A stretch of DNA of 64,000 bases, from the NCBI GenBank assembly GCA_965206145.1, contig CBDBIK010000005.1, positions 124,001-188,000 on the forward strand. The letters run 5' to 3'. Within the stretch, counting starts at the first letter, position 1. The number at the start of each line of letters is the position of its first letter. The notes beneath the pieces are model-generated. The model was not told the origin of the DNA and made no database searches. It saw only the letters and a program-made list of their open reading frames with translations. Source of the DNA: CBDBIK01 sp965206145 (GTDB taxonomy: Bacteria; Pseudomonadota; Alphaproteobacteria; TMED109). This document shows, in pieces, positions 43,721 through 51,966 of the stretch. The position numbers and the translations under genes are program-made.

Positions 43721-44389
43721 ATGAGCGAACAAGAAACTACTACCTCTACAAACCCTGCCACTGGTACCGGGGACGGTGCCCGTGCAGTCCGCATCACGGT
43801 CTACCGCTGGGCGGGCTCCTGGGGACCCTTCAAGGTGAAGATTCCTTGCGGCGAGTGTGCGCTAACCCGTGATGTGATCGAGGATGCGCTCAAAACGGAG
43901 CTCGTCGGCATCCCGGTCGACCTCGAGGTCCGCGACTGGCTCGACGAGTGGTGGAGGCCACTCGTGCGCGGCGGCTGGCACGCCCCGATAGTGATCGTCG
44001 AGAACAGAGTGATCAGCCAAGGCGGGGCGTTAAATCGGGGTGTGCTGACTCAAGCCTGCATTGATGCCTACATGCAGACGAGTGAAATTTCTGGCAACCA
44101 CGTGTTCGGCAAGGCAACGTGCCCGCATTGTGTACGGGCCAAGGAAGCGCTCGACTCCGACAACATCAACTACACCTACCATGACGTGGTGCGCGAGCCG
44201 CGCGCCCTCTATGAGATGCTGGCACGTGTGAAGCCTATCGTCGGCCCGAAGACACCAATCACGGTTCCTCAGATATGGATCGACGGGGACTATGTCGGCG
44301 GTGCCGACCACCTCTCGAAACTCCTTGGCCATGACGTGGAGCCGAACCCGGAGCGAGGCCGGAACTCGCTTTCACCGAGTGGAGGTTGA
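43721..44389 (+). CDS. Glutaredoxin-domain protein with an extra N-terminal thioredoxin-like half
   Basis: 222 residues from the ATG at 43721, which follows the ribosome site GAGGTGG; an ATG 24 bp earlier lies before that site. The C-terminal half is a glutaredoxin, with active site ATCPHCVRAKEAL and the substrate-binding TVPQIWIDGDYVGGADHL. The N-terminal half (RITVYRWAGSWGPFKVKIPC, GECALTRDVI) looks like a second, diverged fold with CGEC at the active-site-like position. A redox role is likely; the partner is unknown. It is the first core gene right of the island. Confidence 0.8.
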   Translation: MSEQETTTSTNPATGTGDGARAVRITVYRWAGSWGPFKVKIPCGECALTRDVIEDALKTELVGIPVDLEVRDWLDEWWRPLVRGGWHAPIVIVENRVISQGGALNRGVLTQACIDAYMQTSEISGNHVFGKATCPHCVRAKEALDSDNINYTYHDVVREPRALYEMLARVKPIVGPKTPITVPQIWIDGDYVGGADHLSKLLGHDVEPNPERGRNSLSPSGG

Positions 44390-44498
44390 GGGCGGCCTAA
44401 GATCACATTGTGCCGCTGTACCGGATTCGGACTGAAAGGCGGACAACGATTCCGCTACCCGCACGACAGTGCGAACGGACCGCCACCCGGACGAGTAG

Positions 44499-45341
44499 CT
44501 AAAAACTGGCAGTCTTGGCGTAGGCGAAGTACGCCTCTCGTGCGGCGCTCACCACGGGCCCAATTTCGTACTCGTGCTCCTCGAACCGGGTGATGGGTAG
44601 AACCTTGCCATAGTTCCCGGTGCTGAACACCTCATCGGCACCTGCCACGTCGTCCACGGAGATGGGGATTTCTCGGACCTCAATCCCTTTCTCGTTGAGG
44701 AGTTTCGCCACTCGCTGTTTGGTGATTCCGTTGAGGAACGTCCGATTCCACTCGGGTGTGAGCGCAAGTCCATCGCGCACGATCCACAGGTTCGCCGACG
44801 CAAACTCAACCACGTTTCCATCACCATCACGCATCACGGCATTGTCGAAGCCGCGCTTTTCGGCATCGAGTAGGGCCCTTGAGGAGTTGGGATAGAGGCA
44901 CGCGGCCTTCGCATCGGTCGGTGCCATGTCCGGCCACGGCCGCCGGAAGGGGCTAAGGCAAACCGAGCCGCCGTTGCCTGCCGGCATCGCCATCCGCATG
45001 AAAGCCATCGCGAAACGCGTGGTCCCAGGCTCCGGCGTAAGGAATCCACCCTCGGCAAAGAATGAGGGCCGGATATAGAGCTCCGCCCCGTCCTCGAAGC
45101 GGCGCACCCCCTCAAGGCCAAGCTCGACCATGGCATCCACGTCGATGGTCTTGTCGAGCCCTAGGGCATCAGCGGAGACAAGGAGCCGAGCGCAGTGGAG
45201 ATCAAGATCAGGAACACAGCCAGAAAAGGCCCGAGCACCATCGAAAACCACGCTGCCATGCATGTACGACTGGCTTAAAACCCCAACCAGGGGCGGGTTT
45301 CCCTCGTGCCATTCCTTGCCGTCAAAGACGAGCCTGTCCAT
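44499..45341 (-). CDS. Branched-chain-amino-acid aminotransferase-like protein (class IV PLP enzyme)
   Basis: 280-residue PLP-dependent transaminase that would interconvert branched-chain amino acids and 2-oxoacids. It has MHGSVVFDGARAFSG near the N-terminus, the PLP-lysine region APTDAKAACLYPNS, and ANLWIVRDG. FLNGITKQRVAKLL contains the class IV phosphate-binding signature, with DEVFSTGNYGKVLPI near the end. D-amino acid aminotransferase and aminodeoxychorismate lyase share the fold, so the exact substrate is not certain. The divergent iorA-like gene starts 232 bp away. Confidence 0.85.
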   Translation of the reverse strand: MDRLVFDGKEWHEGNPPLVGVLSQSYMHGSVVFDGARAFSGCVPDLDLHCARLLVSADALGLDKTIDVDAMVELGLEGVRRFEDGAELYIRPSFFAEGGFLTPEPGTTRFAMAFMRMAMPAGNGGSVCLSPFRRPWPDMAPTDAKAACLYPNSSRALLDAEKRGFDNAVMRDGDGNVVEFASANLWIVRDGLALTPEWNRTFLNGITKQRVAKLLNEKGIEVREIPISVDDVAGADEVFSTGNYGKVLPITRFEEHEYEIGPVVSAAREAYFAYAKTASF

Positions 45342-45573
45342 GGCTTCCTCTTCCCCTGCTGGGGCCGGACACTGTCAACATTTCATGGACACTGTCAACG
45401 GATTCATACAGGCGGAGCAGACCGGCTCGCCAGAAGCCTTGCTACAGCTTTTGGTTTGCGTGACCTAGAGAAATGAGTAGCATGCTTGTGGAAATGTCTC
45501 GGAATTCATCCGACGACTTTCTGCTCGTGTCCGCTCTCAGCGGCCCGGGGAAAATATGGAGGAGGGAGTTGAC

Positions 45574-46023
45574 ATGAAACTAACTGTCAACGGCAAGCCA
45601 CAAGACTTTAGCGGTGATCCGAATATGCCCTTGCTCTGGTACGTCCGGGACGTTCTCGGACTGACAGGGAGTAAGTTCGCATGCGGCACCGGTCTTTGCG
45701 GAGCTTGCACCGTCCATGTCGACGGGGAAGCCGTGCGCTCATGCGTCACGCCGGTTTCCGCCGCCGAAGACATGGATGTTACGACTATTGAGGGCCTGGA
45801 CTCGGAGGGCAACCACCCCGTCCAACGAGCCTGGCGCGCCCATAACGTCCCGCAGTGCGGCTACTGCCAGTCGGGACAGGTGATGCAAGCTGCGGCTCTG
45901 CTCGCCACAAATCCCGACCCGTCCGACGAGGAAATCCTCGACGGTATGTCTGGAAACATCTGCCGGTGCGGCACGTACCAGCGGATTTTCGCGGCTGTGA
46001 AAACAGCAGCGAGAGAGGTGTGA
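45574..46023 (+). CDS. iorA: 2Fe-2S subunit of a molybdenum hydroxylase (IorA-like)
   Basis: Electron-transfer subunit of about 149 residues with two [2Fe-2S] clusters. The plant-ferredoxin-type site is GSKFACGTGLCGACTVHVDG, followed by SCVTPVS. The helical-domain site has CGYCQSGQVMQAAALL and GNICRCGTYQRI. The ATG at 45574 is preceded by GGAGGAGGGAG; the ATG at 45556 would place that ribosome site inside the gene. It pairs with the large subunit 2 bp downstream. Isoquinoline 1-oxidoreductase is the best-known relative; the actual substrate (aldehyde or N-heterocycle) is unknown. Confidence 0.87.
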   Translation: MKLTVNGKPQDFSGDPNMPLLWYVRDVLGLTGSKFACGTGLCGACTVHVDGEAVRSCVTPVSAAEDMDVTTIEGLDSEGNHPVQRAWRAHNVPQCGYCQSGQVMQAAALLATNPDPSDEEILDGMSGNICRCGTYQRIFAAVKTAAREV

Positions 46024-46025
46024 CG

Positions 46026-48311
46026 ATGCTTAGCAATCTCAGCAGACGCGCTGTCCTTAAGGGCATCGCTGGCACTGGCGGCCTCGTCGTTGGTGCCCGC
46101 CTTGGAGCTGATTCGCTCCTGGGCCTTCCCGCACGAGCCGCCACCGGCGGTCTCGATGCCAACCTCTTCGTCGCCGTCGCTCCTGACGGTGAGGTGACGA
46201 TCACCTGTGCCCGCGCAGAAATGGGCCAGGGGGTGCGCACGTCGCTCCCGATGATCATCGCCGACGAGATGGAAGCCGACTGGAGCCGTTGCACCGTGGT
46301 GCAGGCTGACGGCGAGCAGAAGTGGGTCGACTTCGGCCAGGAACTGGATACCGATGGTTCCCGTTCCGTCCGTCGCGACATCAACAATCTTCGCACGGCT
46401 GGTGCCGGCGCGCGGATGATGCTTGTAGAGGCTGCCGCAAAGAAATGGGACGTCCCAGCGGAGGAATGCACCGCCCGGGATCACCGCGTCCATCACGCTC
46501 CTAGCGGGCGGTCCGCCGACTTCGGCGAACTGGCCGGCATGGCGGGCGAGATGAAGGCTCCCATGGCCGATGTGGTTCAGCTCAAGGACCGTAGCCAGTG
46601 GAAGTACATCGCCAACGAGGCAGCGTACACGCCTGACACCTACGTCGACCTTCACGCCATGACGACCGGCGGAGGCACTTACGGTGCTGATACCGTTCTT
46701 CCTGGCATGAAGACGGCCACTGTGGCTCGTGCCCCTGTGTACCGCTCAAAGCTCGAGTCCTATGACGACTCCGCTGCGATGGCCATCACTGGCGTCCGCG
46801 GAACTGTCGAGCTCCCGATGCCTGACCTGCCGATTGCCTTCAAGCAGCTCGGCGGTGTCGCGGTGATCGCGGACAACACCTGGGCAGCACTCGAAGGCCG
46901 CAAGGCACTCGAGTTGAACTGGGGCGACAGTCCGAACAAGGTCCACGACTCCAGCACCTACAACGGCAAGCTCATGGAAGCCGCTCAGAACCCTGGCACG
47001 GTGATCCGTGACAAGGGCAACGTCGACATCCCGATGGGACGGAGTTCTGCCCGTGTGTTTGAGCGGGATTACTTTGTCCCGTACTTCATCCACACGCCAA
47101 TGGAGCCGCCTGCAGCTGTTGCCAACTACAAGGATGGCAAGGTGGAGATCTGGGCTTCAACCCAGAACCCGATCGGCGTTCGCGACACTGTCGCGGAAGT
47201 CCTCGGGATCGAGAAGGAAGATGTGCTTGTTCACGTCACGCTTCTCGGTGGCGGCTTCGGACGCAAGTCCAAGGCTGACTTCGCCGTTGAGGCTGCTTAC
47301 CTCTCCAAGGAGGTCGGTGCGCCGGTACGGGTCGTATGGACCCGTGAGGACGAGATCCAGAACGGCTACTACCACGCTGCCAGTGCGCAAAACATCAAGG
47401 CTGTCATCGAAGGCAGCAAGGTGACCGCATGGCGGCACGGCGTGGCGTTCCCCTCAATCCTTGGCCTATGGGTGCCTGAGCAGAAGATCGGCTTCAACAT
47501 TGAACACGGTCTTGGGCTTATTGACCTGCCTTACAACTCGATCCCGAACATCAGGATCGAGAACGGCGACGCCGATCTGCACACGCGGATTGGTTGGTAC
47601 CGGTCGGTGAACAACATCCAGCATGCCTTCGCGATCAACAGCTTCGTCAACGAGCTTGCGCACGATCTCGGCCGTGACCCGGTCGAATTCCAGCTCGAGC
47701 TCATCGGCGAGCCGACGACCATCGACCTATCGCAGGAAGGTGTGGCGGACTACTGGAACTACGGCGACCCGATCGAGTCCTACCCAGTCGACACGGGCCG
47801 CCTCGCCAACGTCCTCCGCATCGCTCGCGAGAAATCGGGATACGGTAAGAGGATGTTGCCGAAGGGACAGGGCTTGGGAATCGCGGTTCACCGCTCGTTC
47901 TTGAGCTATATCGCTCAGGCAGTCCACGTCCAGGTCGCCGATGACGGAACCTTCACGATCCCTCGTGTCGACACCGTCCTCGACTGCGGTCTGGGAGCGA
48001 ACCCGGAGAGAATCCGGGCTCAGTGCGAAGGTGCTGCCGTTTACGCCAACACCGTCGCTCGTTTCGGCGAGATCACCCTGACCCAGGGTGCCGTGGATCA
48101 GAGCAACTTCCACGACTACCCGGTCTCCAGGATCGACGAATCACCGCTCAACGTCCGGCTCCATCAGGTAGCCAGCGACAATATCCCGAGCGGTGTCGGC
48201 GAGCCCATGGTCCCGCCGTTTGCTCCCGCACTCGCGAACGCGATCTTTGCGGCCACCGGCAAGCGCATCCGCAATCTGCCGATCCGGCCAGAGGACCTCG
48301 CCAAGAGCTAA
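46026..48311 (+). CDS. iorB: Molybdopterin-binding large subunit of a xanthine oxidase-family enzyme (IorB-like), Tat-exported
   Basis: 761-residue catalytic subunit. The N-terminus MLSNLSRRAVLKGIAGTGGL is a twin-arginine signal, followed by LPARAATGG, so the heterodimer is probably periplasmic. Cofactor motifs include ARAEMGQGVRTSLPMIIADE, HTPMEPPAAVANY, LLGGGFGRKSKADFAVEAA and, near the end, GVGEPMVPPFAPALANA with the conserved catalytic Glu. The start at 46026 is chosen for the Tat signal; an open frame extends upstream inside iorA. A strong terminator follows. Confidence 0.88.
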   Translation: MLSNLSRRAVLKGIAGTGGLVVGARLGADSLLGLPARAATGGLDANLFVAVAPDGEVTITCARAEMGQGVRTSLPMIIADEMEADWSRCTVVQADGEQKWVDFGQELDTDGSRSVRRDINNLRTAGAGARMMLVEAAAKKWDVPAEECTARDHRVHHAPSGRSADFGELAGMAGEMKAPMADVVQLKDRSQWKYIANEAAYTPDTYVDLHAMTTGGGTYGADTVLPGMKTATVARAPVYRSKLESYDDSAAMAITGVRGTVELPMPDLPIAFKQLGGVAVIADNTWAALEGRKALELNWGDSPNKVHDSSTYNGKLMEAAQNPGTVIRDKGNVDIPMGRSSARVFERDYFVPYFIHTPMEPPAAVANYKDGKVEIWASTQNPIGVRDTVAEVLGIEKEDVLVHVTLLGGGFGRKSKADFAVEAAYLSKEVGAPVRVVWTREDEIQNGYYHAASAQNIKAVIEGSKVTAWRHGVAFPSILGLWVPEQKIGFNIEHGLGLIDLPYNSIPNIRIENGDADLHTRIGWYRSVNNIQHAFAINSFVNELAHDLGRDPVEFQLELIGEPTTIDLSQEGVADYWNYGDPIESYPVDTGRLANVLRIAREKSGYGKRMLPKGQGLGIAVHRSFLSYIAQAVHVQVADDGTFTIPRVDTVLDCGLGANPERIRAQCEGAAVYANTVARFGEITLTQGAVDQSNFHDYPVSRIDESPLNVRLHQVASDNIPSGVGEPMVPPFAPALANAIFAATGKRIRNLPIRPEDLAKS

Positions 48312-48367
48312 CAAAACCAAGCCATCGGCGCGGGGCTATATAGCCTTGCGTCGATGGCACCATCTCA

Positions 48368-48406
48368 GGGCCGGACCGCGTTTCGTGGTCCGGCCCTTTC
48401 TTTTTT
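48368..48406 (+). terminator. Rho-independent terminator after iorB
   Basis: GGGCCGGACC (48368-48377) and GGTCCGGCCC (48387-48396) form a perfect 10-bp stem with a 9-nt loop, followed by TTTCTTTTTT. Confidence 0.92.
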
Positions 48407-48431
48407 GCACCTGAAAGCGCACCATGGGAGC

Positions 48432-48776
48432 ATGAGAATCATGCCCCTTCGCCGCACAGCCTGCGCCGGCTTCGCCTTGGCACTTTTCGTTCCCGCAGGT
48501 GTATCCGCAGGCGATCGCGCTACTCCCGTCAACGGATTCGAAAAAGCGCAGGTTTGCGCCTGTGATTGCCTCTACCAGTACAAAGTGGACGTAGGCGCGG
48601 TTGATCGGGAGTCGCTTTCCTGCCGGGCCTTGGATGCCGATGGAAACTGGACCGAAGTGCATCAACTCCAGTACTCACCGGACCCTAAGCTGATTTTCTA
48701 TACGGACGCGGAGTACACAGACTTCCTCTGCGAAACCGTCGCAACGGCCAGGACACAGCCATCGGTCTCTGAATAA
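48432..48776 (+). CDS. Small secreted cysteine-containing protein of unknown function
   Basis: 114 residues with an N-terminal signal peptide (PLRRTACAGFALALFVPAGV, cleavage after VSAG or nearby). The mature part has a CACDCLYQYKVDVG cluster and two further cysteines (LSCRALDADG, FLCETVAT), suggesting disulfides in the periplasm. No family was recognised. It lies just after the iorB terminator, so it needs its own promoter; none was identified. The ATG at 48432 is picked for the signal sequence. Confidence 0.6.
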   Translation: MRIMPLRRTACAGFALALFVPAGVSAGDRATPVNGFEKAQVCACDCLYQYKVDVGAVDRESLSCRALDADGNWTEVHQLQYSPDPKLIFYTDAEYTDFLCETVATARTQPSVSE

Positions 48777-48810
48777 AAGCCCAGACGAGCCTAGTGCTTG
48801 CCGCTTCAGA

Positions 48811-49623
48811 TCAGGAAGAAAATCGGAGCGAGACCTGACCCGCTCCCTCAGCCTTGGCGGTCAGCATATCGCCGAATCCCAGTGACACCGGTTCGCCAAA
48901 GCATCCGGTAAGAACCACATCGCCCGCTTCCAGCTTGCGGCGGCGGACATTGAGATGCTTCGCCACCCAGCCCACAATCTCGATGGGATGCGCCAAGAGC
49001 GCTGAGGTCGAAACCGAACCGAGAACACGCTCGTCCAGGCTTGTCTCGACATCAAGGGCTGCCAAGTCGATTTCCCGCCAACCCTCGATTTCCTCCCCGA
49101 GAACACACCCCGACACACAGGCAAGGTCTGCCACGGCAAGCCCGATCGAATGGAAGGGCAATATGGATGCACCCCTGTCGTCCTCCACCCCGATGGCGAG
49201 CATCGCCGCATCAATCCGCTCAAGCACGGCATCGCGTTCTTCCCACGGCCCGTCCTCGGCGCTCATCGGTGATGCAATCCGGAAAGCGATTTCCGGCCCG
49301 GCACGGGGCACATGGCGGCTCACCGCCGGCAGCCCGTCGGGCGAATGAGAGATATCGCGTTTCCACAGGGGCCCTACCATCGGATGATTCGCGTTCCATT
49401 TATCCTGTGATTCACCCGTGGTGAGAGCGATGCGCCAACCACCGGTCTCAATCCCCTTGGAGCCGAACCTCCGAATCAGGGAATCCTGAACCCGGTAAGC
49501 CTCGGGCATGGACCTGGGAACAAGATCCTTGTCATAGGTCTTGTCGAAAGGCGCACCCTTTTCCCGGTCAGAAAGAAGCTTTTCGATGGTCCGGTGAACC
49601 CGAACTTCCTCCATCATTCCCAC
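48811..49623 (-). CDS. 2-keto-4-pentenoate hydratase/fumarylacetoacetase-fold protein, copy 1
   Basis: 270-residue member of the hydratase/decarboxylase group used in meta-cleavage pathways (MhpD/DmpE type). Visible landmarks are the N-terminal helical region (MPEAYRVQDSLIRRFG), GPEIAFRIASPM with the acidic metal ligand, and GCVLGEEIEG. The C-terminal AGDVVLTGCFGEPVSLGFGD is the conserved closing motif. It lies 16 bp from the stop of a paralogue at 49640 on the same strand, forming a pair. The real substrate is not known. Confidence 0.75.
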   Translation of the reverse strand: MGMMEEVRVHRTIEKLLSDREKGAPFDKTYDKDLVPRSMPEAYRVQDSLIRRFGSKGIETGGWRIALTTGESQDKWNANHPMVGPLWKRDISHSPDGLPAVSRHVPRAGPEIAFRIASPMSAEDGPWEERDAVLERIDAAMLAIGVEDDRGASILPFHSIGLAVADLACVSGCVLGEEIEGWREIDLAALDVETSLDERVLGSVSTSALLAHPIEIVGWVAKHLNVRRRKLEAGDVVLTGCFGEPVSLGFGDMLTAKAEGAGQVSLRFSS

Positions 49624-49639
49624 GGATCATTTCCCGAAA

Positions 49640-50434
49640 TCAAGCTTCAACTCGGAGTTCTGCATCGCCAACCCCCTCCACGGTCCAACTCACGGTGTGA
49701 CCGGCTTCGGGCCATACCGTAAGCGCCAGACTTCCGCTCATGACCACATCGTTGGGTTCCAGCGACCTACCCCGCTGGGCTAGCGAATTGGCGAGCCAAG
49801 CGAGCGCCTGAAGCGGACCACCATAGGCGTTGGCTCCCCTACCTTCCCCGGCAGGCTCTCCATTGACACGAAGCTTCCCTTCCAGGATTTCCAGGTCCAT
49901 GTCGTCGCGATAGGGAACTTCGTTGCCCAGGACGCAGCCGTAGTTCATGGCGTTGTCGGCGATGAGCATCCCTAGCTTGGTCGACGAGCCCGCGTTGCGA
50001 TCGTCAACGATCTCGATTCCGGGCATCACGGAACCTACGGCGGAAGCAACGCTTGCGGCATCGAACGGAGCTCCGTCCGGGGACAGTCTGTCTTTCATCC
50101 GCAGTACAATCTCGCCTTCGGCACCAAGGTGGAGATACGAGACCGCAGGCACCCTGGCCTCGTGATAGCGGATCAGCGGCGAAAAAATCGCACCCTCCGC
50201 CGGTTCATCGACTCCAAACGCCTCCTGCATGGCCGGATTGGTGAGTGCCACTTTCCAGCCGGCAATCGAACCTTTCGTTGCCTCAAGGTGGATTCCGATC
50301 AGTGCTTCCTGGGCAATGTAGGCATCGGCGCGCTCGACGGGAAACTCTTCCGCTGGAATATCCAAGAAGGATCGAAGCTCGTGCCGATCCGAATACAGCT
50401 TCCGAGCCAGCCTTGCCGGGTCATAAGCACTCAC
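49640..50434 (-). CDS. 2-keto-4-pentenoate hydratase/fumarylacetoacetase-fold protein, copy 2
   Basis: 264 residues from the GTG at 50434, which overlaps the CDGSH gene stop (GTGA). Landmarks are AYIAQEALIGIHLEATKGSI, GWKVALTNPAMQEAFGV, LGAEGEIVLRMKDRL with the metal-binding acid, and NYGCVLGNEV. LEPNDVVMSGSLALTVWPEA closes the domain. It is a diverged paralogue of the downstream gene; heterodimers or two successive hydratase steps are possible. The longer open frame upstream lies inside the CDGSH gene and is not used. Confidence 0.76.
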   Translation of the reverse strand: MSAYDPARLARKLYSDRHELRSFLDIPAEEFPVERADAYIAQEALIGIHLEATKGSIAGWKVALTNPAMQEAFGVDEPAEGAIFSPLIRYHEARVPAVSYLHLGAEGEIVLRMKDRLSPDGAPFDAASVASAVGSVMPGIEIVDDRNAGSSTKLGMLIADNAMNYGCVLGNEVPYRDDMDLEILEGKLRVNGEPAGEGRGANAYGGPLQALAWLANSLAQRGRSLEPNDVVMSGSLALTVWPEAGHTVSWTVEGVGDAELRVEA

Positions 50435-50670
50435 AGCGTTGCGTGGGTGCCGTCGCAAAGAGGTTGTCCCTCGGTGCGCTTGCACCCGCAGAGGTAAACC
50501 GTCTCGCTCTGCTCCGCTTTCCAGACCAAGGGCATCCACTCGGTGTCCTTGTGGGACCCGTCGCACCACGGCTGCTTGGTACTTCTGCCGCAAGCACACC
50601 AGGCGTAACTCTTGCCTGCCTCCACGCTAACCTCGTAAGGAGTGTCACTGGCCTTCACAGGATTCCCCAT
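50431..50670 (-). CDS. Double-CDGSH iron-sulfur domain protein
   Basis: 79 residues with two zinc-finger-like CDGSH [2Fe-2S] sites. These are CACGRSTKQPWCDGSH and CGCKRTEGQPLCDGTH, each with the three-Cys one-His pattern. The start at 50670 follows GAGGAGGATG; the frame continues upstream without family similarity. Redox-sensing or electron-transfer roles are known for the family. It is translationally coupled to the hydratase at 49640, which is unusual company. Confidence 0.88.
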   Translation of the reverse strand: MGNPVKASDTPYEVSVEAGKSYAWCACGRSTKQPWCDGSHKDTEWMPLVWKAEQSETVYLCGCKRTEGQPLCDGTHATL

Positions 50671-50920
50671 TGCATCCTCCTCGGGCGGGAAACACCCACA
50701 CCCATGGCTTGGGAGTGTAGGCAGCGCTGTCGATGCCGCAACGAAACAGGGGCAAATGAAACTCATCAACGCCGCTTTCCTGTCCGCCACTCGCCTGCTC
50801 ATTGCTCAAGACGGGTACCCGGGCGACACGTAATTCCACGTAATTCATTGTCGGCCCCCAAGCCCTTTGGTAGGCTCAGGCTCTCTGCCGTCAACGGCTT
50901 TCGAACGGAGACGAGCCGTC

Positions 50921-51049
50921 ATGGCCCACGATCCCAACGCGCATTATGACGAACACACAAAGATGTGGCAGGCTTTCGTGAAGTGGGGAATCATCACCAC
51001 CACGGGTGTACTCGCCGTGCTGATTCTGATGACGTGGTTCCTCCTCTAG
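50921..51049 (+). CDS. aa3-type cytochrome c oxidase subunit IV (bacterial CoxIV)
   Basis: 42-residue membrane peptide of the bacterial aa3 oxidase subunit IV family. The N-terminus is HYDEHTKMWQAFVKWG, followed by one membrane helix (IITTTGVLAVLILMTWFLL) running to the end. The ATG at 50921 has GGAGACGAG upstream. The family is typical of Alphaproteobacteria. No other oxidase genes are nearby, as is usual for this subunit. Confidence 0.85.
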   Translation: MAHDPNAHYDEHTKMWQAFVKWGIITTTGVLAVLILMTWFLL

Positions 51050-51321
51050 CCCCGAGCCTTCTCCTCGTCCGTTGTCTTGCAGTAGCGCTCGCTCTGGTGG
51101 CGGGCGGCTGCGCTGACTACGCACCCGGAACCTTCAACCCTGTCAGCATATTTTGCCCGGGCACTTACGACCCGGTGAGCGCAAACTGCACCGTGAAGAC
51201 AGATTTTCTGGAAAGTACCGAAAGTACCGAAGAAGAGAAGCCCTACGACAGGAACAATCGTGAGGACAAGGCTGAATCCCCCTCCGAACTGCAGCCCGAA
51301 CCACAGGAAATGTTGGAGTGA
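51034..51321 (+). CDS. Small lipoprotein of unknown function
   Basis: 95 residues from the GTG at 51034, overlapping the CoxIV stop. A hydrophobic signal ends in the lipobox ALALVAGGC. The mature part has two near-repeats (YAPGTFNPVSIFCPGTY and YDPVSANCT) and an acidic tail (ESTEEEKPYD to QPEPQEMLE). No family recognised. It overlaps the RraA-like gene by 4 bp, so CoxIV, lipoprotein and aldolase may be one transcript. The start is uncertain. Confidence 0.55.
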   Translation: MVPPLAPSLLLVRCLAVALALVAGGCADYAPGTFNPVSIFCPGTYDPVSANCTVKTDFLESTESTEEEKPYDRNNREDKAESPSELQPEPQEMLE

Positions 51322-51965
51322 ACGATCTTTCCCGGCGTCTCAGTAACCTCTACTCAGCTGTCGTATTCGACACCATGACAGCAATCGGCATCCCTGATCA
51401 CGCCCTTGCGCCCGAGATCACAGCACTCTCACCCGGCACCACGATCGCCGGACCTGCTTGGCCGTTTTCGGGTCGGATCAATAAGGGAGCATCGATTGAC
51501 GAGACGCTGCTTTCCTGGACCGGATTCCTCTCGGCCGCACCCTCCGGCCATGTCATCGTCTGCCAACCAAACGACCACACCATCGCCCACATGGGCGAAC
51601 TCTCGGCGGAAACTCTCCAGATCCGAGGCAGCCTCGGCTACGTCGTGGACGGCGGATGCCGAGACGTCGACCGGGTAAATACCATGGGATTTCCCGTCTT
51701 CTGCCGTTATGCGACTCCGGCTGATGTGGGTGGGCGCTGGATGGTCGACACCATAGGCGAGCCGATCGAGATCAGTGGCGTCTCGATTTCCCACGGTGAT
51801 TACGTGATTGCCGACGCCGACGGTGTCGTCGTCGTTCCAGCCAATCTTGCCGAGGACATCGTCACCAAAGCGGAAACCAAGGCCAATACGGAAGACGCGC
51901 TCCGCGAGGCGATCCGAGGCGGTGCTGATCCCCAGGAGGCCTACAAAAAACACAAGGTATTTTGA
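51318..51965 (+). CDS. RraA-like aldolase (4-hydroxy-4-methyl-2-oxoglutarate aldolase family)
   Basis: 215 residues with the family core TIAHMGELSAETLQIRGSLG and YVVDGGCRDVDRVNTMGFPV. The Arg-Asp pair of GGCRD binds pyruvate and metal in HMG aldolases, and DYVIADADGVVVVPA lies near the end. The intact catalytic residues favour an aldolase or decarboxylase over the RNase E inhibitor RraA. The GTG start overlaps the lipoprotein stop. The next gene, a dehydrogenase, starts 1 bp after the stop, implying one pathway. Confidence 0.8.
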   Translation: MNDLSRRLSNLYSAVVFDTMTAIGIPDHALAPEITALSPGTTIAGPAWPFSGRINKGASIDETLLSWTGFLSAAPSGHVIVCQPNDHTIAHMGELSAETLQIRGSLGYVVDGGCRDVDRVNTMGFPVFCRYATPADVGGRWMVDTIGEPIEISGVSISHGDYVIADADGVVVVPANLAEDIVTKAETKANTEDALREAIRGGADPQEAYKKHKVF

Positions 51966-51966
51966 C

